Shown one piece after another: positions 13,954 to 19,253 of a stretch of DNA of 19,253 nt (position 1 is the first letter of the stretch; every line of letters starts with the position of its first letter). The stretch lies in contig JBPYCQ010000029.1 of assembly GCA_051846895.1 (NCBI GenBank), positions 1 to 19,253 of the forward strand. Direction: 5' to 3'. The notes under the pieces were generated by a model that did no database searches, was not told the origin of the DNA, and was given only the letters and a program-made list of their open reading frames with translations. The position numbers and the translations under genes were made by a program. Origin of the DNA: CALKAL01 sp051846895 (GTDB taxonomy: Bacteria > Bacillota > Bacilli > Bacillales > Alkalibacillaceae).

Positions 13954-14877
13954 TCAAATTTCATTAAATTTATCAAGTACTTCTTTATCTACTATCTGCC
14001 CCAAATACTTCTCAATATTATTAGCCATCCGACTAGACCCCAACTCATTTAATTGTCGGATGGCTTGTTTGATTTTTACAATGCCTTCCTCTTTCTTACC
14101 AGTTCGGATGTCATAGGCACCCTTGAGCTGTAATAAATGTACTCTTTCTGATAAGTTACCTTCAGGAATGGCAATTGTCTCTAGGTACGATATAAATTCC
14201 TTATATTCCTTATGATATGTAAATGGTTCGTCAAACCGATTCACGGGTCCGAGTAAATAGATAATGGTATTAAAGAGAACCGAGGTGATCGCATCATTTA
14301 CTCGACTATAATTTCTAAAGCGCGAACTTTTCTCATAAGCTGTTCTCGATAACATGATGACCATATCTGGCTGGAGTAATAGTAGTGTTCCGTTATATAG
14401 CATTAATTCATAATGTCCCCATACCTCTACCCGAAATAAATAATTAGCAAGAAGGTGAATGTCATCTTCCTGTAGTTCTTCGTTGAAATAATTTGGATCC
14501 ACTATACTTTGGTAGACTTCAAGCAAAAGTGCATTATAATGATAAGTTTCCACACCATATTGCTTCCATTTTTTTATTTGTCCATTTTTAAGATCCTTTA
14601 GTTGTTTCACGTCTCGATTTAAATAGGCATTGTTGGCATTTTTAAAAAATTGCTCGAGCTGATCAGGCTGGAAATCGTGATGAATGTATAAAAACTCATC
14701 AAAGTTCATCATTAACTTTTCCAAGATCCTCGTCATAAGTCCAAGCGTCATATCGGAATCCCCACGTTCAAATTTTGAAAGAAAAGAAACAGAACAGATT
14801 CCACTGGCTAGCTCCTTTAATGTAATCCCTTTTTGTTTTCGTATCATTCGTAGCGTCTTACCGTACTCCACAATCAC
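13954..14877 (-). CDS. Rgg/GadR/MutR-type transcriptional regulator
   Basis: A 307-residue cytoplasmic regulator. The first 65 residues are a helix-turn-helix of the XRE kind: RKQKGITLKELASGICSVSF, then LSKFERGDSDMTL. The remainder is all-helical and TPR-like, as in Rgg proteins that bind a peptide pheromone or other ligand. Length (about 280-310 aa) and the FLSKFERG motif fit the family well. The start is a GTG at 14877 with AGGGGG about 8 bases upstream and TATAAT at 14894-14899 on this strand. It is transcribed away from the amidohydrolase, sharing a 119-bp intergenic region, so the enzyme gene is its most likely target. No short pheromone gene was found next to it. Confidence 0.85.
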   Translation of the reverse strand: MIVEYGKTLRMIRKQKGITLKELASGICSVSFLSKFERGDSDMTLGLMTRILEKLMMNFDEFLYIHHDFQPDQLEQFFKNANNAYLNRDVKQLKDLKNGQIKKWKQYGVETYHYNALLLEVYQSIVDPNYFNEELQEDDIHLLANYLFRVEVWGHYELMLYNGTLLLLQPDMVIMLSRTAYEKSSRFRNYSRVNDAITSVLFNTIIYLLGPVNRFDEPFTYHKEYKEFISYLETIAIPEGNLSERVHLLQLKGAYDIRTGKKEEGIVKIKQAIRQLNELGSSRMANNIEKYLGQIVDKEVLDKFNEI

Positions 14878-14996
14878 TCAGATTCCCCCTGAAATTATAA
14901 AAATTCCACTATATGAAAATTTTAAAAGTCTTTAGTTTTAATCAATATACAATAAAATCAGAATAATTAAAACAGGGAAAACTTTAGGGGGATACG
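14878..14996. promoter_or_regulatory. Divergent promoter region between regulator and amidohydrolase
   Basis: The region is very A+T-rich. On the reverse strand TATAAT (14899-14894) could serve the regulator. On the forward strand TACAAT (14948-14953) or TAAAAT (14953-14958, with TTTAGT 16 bp upstream) could serve the amidohydrolase. No clear -35 consensus is visible on either side, as expected if the regulator activates transcription. Confidence 0.4.
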
Positions 14997-16334
14997 ATGA
15001 TGAAAAGATTATTAATTAAAAATGGAACGATTATCAACGTGGAAAATGGCGCAACTTTTACAGGAGCAATTGAAGTCGAAGGATCTCAGATTAAAAGAAT
15101 AATCAAGCAAGGTGAAGTGTTTCCAGAGGGTATAGAGACGGTAGATGCAAAAGGAAAATACATCATTCCAGGCTTAATTGATATGCATTGTCATATTAAT
15201 GAGGGATTCGCGCCTCATTTTGTCGCATCAGGGGTTACAACTGTACGGAACACGGCAGGGAATGTTTTGTTACTTAATAAGTTAATTGAAAAACCAGATG
15301 ATGCACCGACACCAAGAGTATACGCAGCAGATCGGATGATTGATGGTACACCTGGACAATGGGGGCCAACGAGCTTTGGTAATTTTGTGACAGACCATCC
15401 GGAAGAGGCAAGAGAAGAGGTTCGAAGACAGGTAGACGTTGGCGCAAAATTTATTAAGCTGTATGGCTGGATTAAAAAAGATGTGATGGAAGCGGCAGCT
15501 GATGAAGCGAAGAAATTTGGCATGGAACTATCGATTGATTTAATCAATTCTAAGGAATTAACAGCATTAGATGCAGCGAGGGCTGGTGTAACATGGTTTG
15601 AACATGCATCTGGATTTGCACAAGAACTTTATAAAGGCTGGAGCCCACTAGTGGACCAAAAAGAGTGGCGTCATATTAATTGGGAAGAACCAGATCAAGA
15701 CAAGGTTCAAGAACTGTGTGAGAAAATGCTAGAATACAATGTCAAGCTTTGCCCAACGATGGTTTTGTTTGATCAAGCTATGCGTTTTCCTGCGATTTGG
15801 TCACCAAAAAATAAGGTCATCGAATCTATTGAAAATAGAAATCATCCTATGGAATATTGGAAGAGTCATGAAAAATTAATCGACCATATCAAAGAGAGTA
15901 ATGCTGTCATCAATAATTTAACAAAAGCAATCGCGAAAACGTATTATGATTTGGGCGGCACGGTCGTTGCTGGTACGGATACGCCAGCCTTAATGTATAC
16001 GTATCCAGGCATGGCTTTACACCGCGAGCTTGAGATTTTTGTGGAGATTGGGTTCACTGCATTGGAGGCCTTACAAGCAGCAACAGTTAGTGCGGCTAAG
16101 TCTATTAATCTTGATGAGATTGGTTCGATTCAAGAAGGGAAAATGGCTGACCTCGTCATTTTAAACGGAAATCCATTAGACAATATAAAACATACTCAAG
16201 ATATTGAGATGATTGTAAAAGGTGGAAAAGTATACAATCAAGAAGAAATTTTACGTACCGCCCCAAGTGAGGAAGAGGTCAATCAGTCAATTCAAGCATT
16301 TATTGAGGAATGGGAATCTGCGGGTGTTAAGTAA
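14997..16334 (+). CDS. Metal-dependent amidohydrolase (imidazolonepropionase/prolidase-like)
   Basis: A 445-residue member of the amidohydrolase superfamily, which hydrolyses amide or related bonds in small metabolites; the substrate is unknown. The N-terminal beta-sandwich (1-55) leads into the HxH motif GLIDMHCHIN (H64, H66). FIKLYG carries K154, the likely carboxylated metal bridge. FEHASG gives H203 and VVAGTDTPA gives D328. The His that usually follows the Lys strand appears replaced by D181 (in MELSIDLIN). The C-terminus has the usual GSIQEGKMADLVILNGNPL. The ATG at 14997 has TAGGGGG about 8 bases upstream, with a second ATG directly after it. It is divergent from the Rgg-like regulator, ends before a terminator and has no signal peptide, so it is cytoplasmic. 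Confidence 0.85.
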   Translation: MMKRLLIKNGTIINVENGATFTGAIEVEGSQIKRIIKQGEVFPEGIETVDAKGKYIIPGLIDMHCHINEGFAPHFVASGVTTVRNTAGNVLLLNKLIEKPDDAPTPRVYAADRMIDGTPGQWGPTSFGNFVTDHPEEAREEVRRQVDVGAKFIKLYGWIKKDVMEAAADEAKKFGMELSIDLINSKELTALDAARAGVTWFEHASGFAQELYKGWSPLVDQKEWRHINWEEPDQDKVQELCEKMLEYNVKLCPTMVLFDQAMRFPAIWSPKNKVIESIENRNHPMEYWKSHEKLIDHIKESNAVINNLTKAIAKTYYDLGGTVVAGTDTPALMYTYPGMALHRELEIFVEIGFTALEALQAATVSAAKSINLDEIGSIQEGKMADLVILNGNPLDNIKHTQDIEMIVKGGKVYNQEEILRTAPSEEEVNQSIQAFIEEWESAGVK

Positions 16335-16390
16335 GTGTTAGTAAAAGGTGCTATTAAATTATAAAAGACCTAGAAGAACACAGATTAAGA

Positions 16391-16430
16391 GCCTGTTTTG
16401 ATTTAACTTTTTTCAAAACAGGCCCTGATT
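16391..16430 (+). terminator. Terminator after the amidohydrolase gene
   Basis: GCCTGTTTTGA (16391-16401) pairs perfectly with TCAAAACAGGC (16413-16423) around an 11-nt loop, followed by CCTGATTTT, a weak T-run. Confidence 0.7.
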
Positions 16431-16532
16431 TTACATCATATTTGGAATAAACACATGTACAAATAAAAAATAACCTAACGCACCTAATAGCAAAAACAAA
16501 AGAACTACAATAATAGCAGTTTTAGATTTCAC
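16431..16532 (-). CDS. 33-aa single-span membrane protein
   Basis: The frame reads MKSKTAIIVVLLFLLLGALG and then YFLFVHVFIPNMM. Positive residues at the N-terminus precede one hydrophobic span of about 20 residues, ending in a short tail. It starts with a GTG at 16532 preceded by GGGAGG 8 bases upstream, a very good ribosome binding site for so short a frame, which is the main reason to believe in it. It is the third of three reverse-strand small membrane-protein genes in a row. Function unknown. Confidence 0.55.
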   Translation of the reverse strand: MKSKTAIIVVLLFLLLGALGYFLFVHVFIPNMM

Positions 16533-16641
16533 AAAGAATCCTCCCTAATAAATTAGGCTTCATGTCCTAAATATTTGAATAAAAATAACCTTTCACTTAA
16601 GGCGTCAAAATCTACTCTGATTATCGACTGAATTAGCTGTA

Positions 16642-16827
16642 CTATTTATCATAAGAATTCGATTCTTCTAGCTCTTTTTCAATTTCTTCATCAGTTACTT
16701 TTTTATCTTCAATATCGAAAATGTCCAATTTGTTTGCTATCTTAGTGATTTTTCTATTGCTATCAAGTAAAACTCCCAAACCACCAATAAGTAGAACTAG
16801 AATTATTACTAAAAGAAATAAAACCAC
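16642..16827 (-). CDS. 61-aa membrane-anchored protein with acidic tail
   Basis: An N-terminal hydrophobic span, MVLFLLVIILVLLIGGLGVL (residues 1-20), is followed by a charged helix ending DEEIEKELEESNS, so the protein should be membrane-anchored with an acidic, probably cytoplasmic, tail that may be coiled-coil. The start is a GTG at 16827 with AGAGGGTGAT just upstream. It lies between two other small membrane-protein genes on the same strand, with a terminator-like hairpin upstream. Family not recognised. Confidence 0.6.
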   Translation of the reverse strand: MVLFLLVIILVLLIGGLGVLLDSNRKITKIANKLDIFDIEDKKVTDEEIEKELEESNSYDK

Positions 16828-16842
16828 ACGATCACCCTCTAC

Positions 16843-16872
16843 AAAAAAAGTGTTAATTTCTATTGAATTAAC
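16843..16872 (-). terminator. Reverse-strand terminator between two small membrane-protein genes
   Basis: On the reverse strand GTTAATT (16872-16866) pairs with AATTAAC (16858-16852) around a 7-nt loop and is followed by AC and seven T. It would end transcription of the 49-aa gene before the 61-aa gene, giving them separate transcripts. Confidence 0.5.
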
Positions 16873-16906
16873 GCACTCAGTTAACCTTAATAAGGGTTAT
16901 TCTCTT

Positions 16907-17056
16907 TTAGTTATCAGAACGAAAGGTTGAAAATAATGACACTAACAAACCCAAAAACGAAACACCAAGACCCAAGGCTGTCGCTGAACCACTTGAAGTT
17001 AATATAAGTGCAATTCCAAACAATGATATTGAAATTCCTAACAGTGATAAACGCAT
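16907..17056 (-). CDS. 49-aa small membrane protein, Gly/Ser-rich, two spans
   Basis: The frame reads MRLSLLGISISLFGIALILT, continues SSGSATALGLGVSFLGLLVS and ends LFSTFRSDN. Two hydrophobic spans (about 3-20 and 26-43) are separated by a short Ser/Gly turn. The ATG at 17056 has AAGGGGGG about 6 bases upstream, and TTGAAG/TAATAA with a 17-bp spacing forms a possible promoter before it. The strong ribosome binding site and coherent topology make it likely to be real, although it is short. Function unknown. Confidence 0.6.
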   Translation of the reverse strand: MRLSLLGISISLFGIALILTSSGSATALGLGVSFLGLLVSLFSTFRSDN

Positions 17057-17391
17057 TTGTACCCCCCTTATTAATCTTTCAAAAATTTTACTTCAACTCT
17101 ACCGCTCTTGAGACTAAAATTGGTAAATATCTAGTTAATACCCTATTTCCCCAAATAAAATTGCTATTAATTATTAAGCTTATTTTACCATATTAATAAC
17201 CACAAAATTACCATAATTTATGAAACATGATTTAATTGTTACTTTATCATCAATTAATTTAGAACTTGTTCATTAATATAATGAAGACTATAATATTATT
17301 AACAAATATGTTAAGTTAACATTTAATGCTATGGATATGATATCTGTAACCAAAATAAATCCATCAGATATTGTCTCATCATAGACTTAAA
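17057..17391. other. A+T-rich intergenic region with no gene seen
   Basis: About 335 bp of very A+T-rich sequence between the 49-aa gene and the IS1182 element. I find no frame with a plausible ribosome binding site, no RNA-like hairpin with a T-run and no clear repeat. The promoter of the 49-aa gene should lie at its left edge. Confidence 0.6.
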
Positions 17392-19086
17392 TTAAAAACA
17401 GACGAAAAGAGGCTGGGACAAAACCAGTCTAAAAAAATAAAAAATGGCACCAATCATAAGATTTAAATGATTGGTGCCATTTTTTATTGGATTTTTATCG
17501 TCAAATCCATTATACCCCCTGTTCATGGCTGCGTATTTTCTTAAATTTACAGCCATGAATGCAAAGCCTAATTCATTTTTCACTTTCGCTTTGCCCCTGA
17601 CGGACATACGAGTGAAACCCAAATTAGCCTTCAGAAATCCAAAAACTGGTTCTACATCAGTCTTACGTTTACCATAGATTTCACCAGTTTTTTCTTCTGA
17701 AAGCTTTTCACGTGTATATTCTTTTTGTTGCTCCCATTTTTGATTATATAAAATTCTTCGGTTGTTACCCTCTTTCGCGTTTGTACACATTGAGCGTAGA
17801 GGACAGCCAGAACAGTCTTCACATTCGTAAACTTTCAATGTTCTGGTAAAGCCGTAACGATCCGTTCGATTAGAGACATAACGGAACGTTAATCGTTGAT
17901 TGTTCGGACAAATAAAACAATCTTGTTCTTCATCATACTCCCAGTTGTGTGTATTAAACGGATTATTCTTATACTTGCGTTGTTTTTCTTTTCGGTATTG
18001 ATTGTATGTAATCAAAGGTGTGCGTTCTCGATTTTCTATGATATCTGAGTAGTTAGCTTCACTACCATATCCAGCATCTGCAACAATGTAGTTAGGCAAC
18101 TCAAAAAAATTATCTTCGATACAATTCAAAAATGGTATAAGTGTTCTTGTGTCTGTAGGATTTGGAAAAATATCATACGCAAGCGCAAATTGACCTTCAG
18201 TCGCCAACTGAATATTATAAGCTGGTTTTAATTGACCATTCTTCATATAGTCATCTTTCATTCGCATAAATGTGGCATCATGATCTGTTTTAGAATAGCT
18301 ATTTCGTTCACCAAATATCTTCATATCCGATTCATACTTAAGTTTGCGTCGGATGAAATCCTGGAATTGCTTGCGGTATTGTTTAGGTATTTTGCGTTCA
18401 GAACGAAGAGTTTTTCGTTCTTGACTATCATCATTTTCTTCAATCTTTTGGTCGTAGACTTGAACCTTCTCATCTAATTGGTTCTCAATAGCGGATAATT
18501 CCTCAACGGAAAGTTCGTCTGAACTTTCTCGCTCTATTCCTGGAATGATCTCTCCTTTTAGTAACTCATCATACATCTGATTGGACTTCTCGATTAAACT
18601 CGTACTAAACCTTTCTGTAGCTTTTCGCCAAACAAACGTAAATTTATTTGCGTTCGCCTCAATCTTAGTTCCATCAATAAAGATCGCTTCTTCCTCGATT
18701 AAATTGTTCTGAATGAGCTGACATCGAAATTGCACAAAACATTGGCGAATCAATTCTTTAACCTCTGGGTCAACTCGAAATCGATTAATTGTACGATAAC
18801 TCGGTTTATATCCTTGAGCCAGCCACATCATTCGTACACTATCTTTTACTAGTGCCTCTATTTTTCTTCCGGAAAATGCTGATTGAGTATAAGCACAGAG
18901 AATAATTTTCATCATCATTTTGGGGTGATAAGACGGGCATCCCGTATTACGAGAAAATTGGCTGAAAGCCTCATCAGGTATTTGCTCAACTAGATCATTG
19001 ACTGTGTAGGCGATATCATTTTCTTCTAATTTTACTTCTAAATCTAAAGGCAAAACCACTTGATTCATGTTATAATGTTTAAACAT
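17392..19086 (-). CDS. IS1182 family transposase
   Basis: A DDE transposase of 564 aa. The N-terminal domain has CPSYHPKMMMKIILCAYTQS and a helix-turn-helix around YRTINRFRVD. The catalytic residues fit the Asp in IFIDGTKIEAN, the Asp in IVADAGYGS and the Glu in KTDVEPVFGFLK, followed by the conserved NLGFTRMSVRG. A Cys cluster (CPNNQ, CEDCSGCPLRSMC) precedes it, as usual in this family. The ATG at 19086 has GGAGG 7-8 bases upstream. The frame runs through the terminal inverted repeat, coding RLVLSQPLF, so its stop at 17392 lies in flanking DNA about 10 bp outside the element. The transposase looks intact. Confidence 0.92.
   Translation of the reverse strand: MFKHYNMNQVVLPLDLEVKLEENDIAYTVNDLVEQIPDEAFSQFSRNTGCPSYHPKMMMKIILCAYTQSAFSGRKIEALVKDSVRMMWLAQGYKPSYRTINRFRVDPEVKELIRQCFVQFRCQLIQNNLIEEEAIFIDGTKIEANANKFTFVWRKATERFSTSLIEKSNQMYDELLKGEIIPGIERESSDELSVEELSAIENQLDEKVQVYDQKIEENDDSQERKTLRSERKIPKQYRKQFQDFIRRKLKYESDMKIFGERNSYSKTDHDATFMRMKDDYMKNGQLKPAYNIQLATEGQFALAYDIFPNPTDTRTLIPFLNCIEDNFFELPNYIVADAGYGSEANYSDIIENRERTPLITYNQYRKEKQRKYKNNPFNTHNWEYDEEQDCFICPNNQRLTFRYVSNRTDRYGFTRTLKVYECEDCSGCPLRSMCTNAKEGNNRRILYNQKWEQQKEYTREKLSEEKTGEIYGKRKTDVEPVFGFLKANLGFTRMSVRGKAKVKNELGFAFMAVNLRKYAAMNRGYNGFDDKNPIKNGTNHLNLMIGAIFYFFRLVLSQPLFVCF
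17405..17425 (+). repeat. IS1182 terminal inverted repeat, transposase 3' side
   Basis: AAAAGAGGCTGGGACAAAAC plus one more C; its exact reverse complement is at 19232-19252. Confidence 0.92.
17436..17488. terminator. Bidirectional terminator inside IS1182, transposase 3' side
   Basis: A perfect 22-bp stem (17436-17457 with 17467-17488) with a 9-nt loop has A-runs and T-runs on both flanks, so it can terminate transcription in either direction. It overlaps the last codons of the transposase frame. Confidence 0.8.
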
Positions 19087-19175
19087 AAAGAATCCTCCTT
19101 TGTTGGTTGTTTTGTGGTTATTACAATTTTATCAAAGGGGATTCTTTTTGTTTATACAATTATCGAATTTATTAT

Positions 19176-19222
19176 AAAAAAGTTGTGAAGATCATCGATT
19201 CGATGGATCTCCACAACTTTTT
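19176..19222. terminator. Bidirectional terminator inside IS1182, transposase 5' side
   Basis: AAAAAGTTGTG with AGATC and ATCGA on the left pairs with TCGAT, GATCT and CACAACTTTTT on the right, interrupted by one mismatch and one bulge. Lying between the terminal repeat and the transposase start, it would block read-through from flanking genes into the transposase. Confidence 0.7.
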
Positions 19223-19231
19223 ATTTTACCG

Positions 19232-19252
19232 GGTTTTGTCCCAGCCTCTTTT
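19232..19252 (-). repeat. IS1182 terminal inverted repeat, transposase 5' side
   Basis: Exact reverse complement of 17405-17425; the window ends one base later. Confidence 0.92.
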
Positions 19253-19253
19253 T

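Larger units (their letters stand above)
17405..19252 (-). mobile_element. Complete IS1182-family insertion sequence
   Basis: The element is bounded by perfect 21-bp inverted repeats (17405-17425 and 19232-19252) and contains one transposase gene. Strong hairpin terminators lie just inside both ends. The window stops one base after the right repeat, so a target-site duplication cannot be checked. Confidence 0.92.

Noticed and set aside
13931..14116. Forward frame opposite the end of the Rgg-like gene
   Set aside because: It is antisense to a well-supported regulator and has no credible ribosome binding site.
15215..15547. Reverse-strand frame inside the amidohydrolase gene
   Set aside because: It is antisense to catalytic-domain coding sequence; the Ser-rich composition is typical of shadow frames.
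17008..17196. Forward frame opposite the 49-aa membrane gene
   Set aside because: It has no ribosome binding site, while the reverse-strand gene has a strong one and coherent membrane topology.
19200..19222. TCTCCACAAC shared by the right end of the window and position 4-13, suggesting related element ends
   Set aside because: The right-hand copy is an arm of the IS1182 internal terminator, not a terminus; a 10-nt match alone is not meaningful.

Overview
The window is low-GC Gram-positive DNA, most likely from a Bacillales species (Bacillaceae, Planococcaceae or a relative). The signs are A+T-rich DNA, strong GGAGG-type ribosome binding sites, a Cas9 of the Staphylococcus aureus type, an Rgg-type regulator, a MORN/YwqK-like protein and ISL3 and IS1182 transposases. 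No rRNA or tRNA gene is visible. Both ends lie in insertion sequences (ISL3-like on the left, IS1182 on the right), so the window may be a whole contig cut at repeats.

Layout. 1-1.3 kb: an ISL3-family element. 1.3-1.9 kb: a truncated, frameshifted gene resembling secreted peptide toxins, and a small two-helix membrane protein that could be its immunity partner. 2.0-5.0 kb: a cassette of unknown function between two copies of a strong hairpin terminator. It holds a zinc-ribbon-like protein, a MORN-repeat protein, a small gene coupled to a truncated zeta-toxin kinase, and a decayed second MORN copy. 5.1-11.8 kb: a compact type II-A CRISPR-Cas locus in the order cas9, tracrRNA, cas1, cas2, csn2, leader, array, with 17 perfect 36-bp repeats and 16 spacers. 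11.8-12.35 kb: the C-terminal nuclease part of a McrC-like protein, starting 14 bp after the last repeat. 12.4-13.5 kb: a reverse-strand HTH/PIN gene pair that looks like a toxin-antitoxin module. 13.8-16.3 kb: a small protein, an Rgg-like regulator and a divergent amidohydrolase. 16.4-17.1 kb: three reverse-strand small membrane proteins (33, 61 and 49 aa), two of them very short. 17.4-19.25 kb: a complete IS1182 element.

How it works together. The CRISPR locus looks functional. Cas9 keeps all RuvC and HNH catalytic residues. A tracrRNA with a full-length anti-repeat, a nexus hairpin and a terminator is encoded directly after cas9. cas1, cas2 and csn2 overlap one another, and the leader ends TTTGAG as in other type II-A systems. 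Two points stand out. The residues matching the PAM-reading arginines of S. aureus Cas9 are not conserved, so a different PAM is likely. The adaptation genes lie behind two tandem terminator-like hairpins, the second of which contains the cas1 ribosome binding site. Relics of restriction, toxin and immunity genes around the locus suggest a turnover-prone defence and conflict region shaped by insertion sequences.
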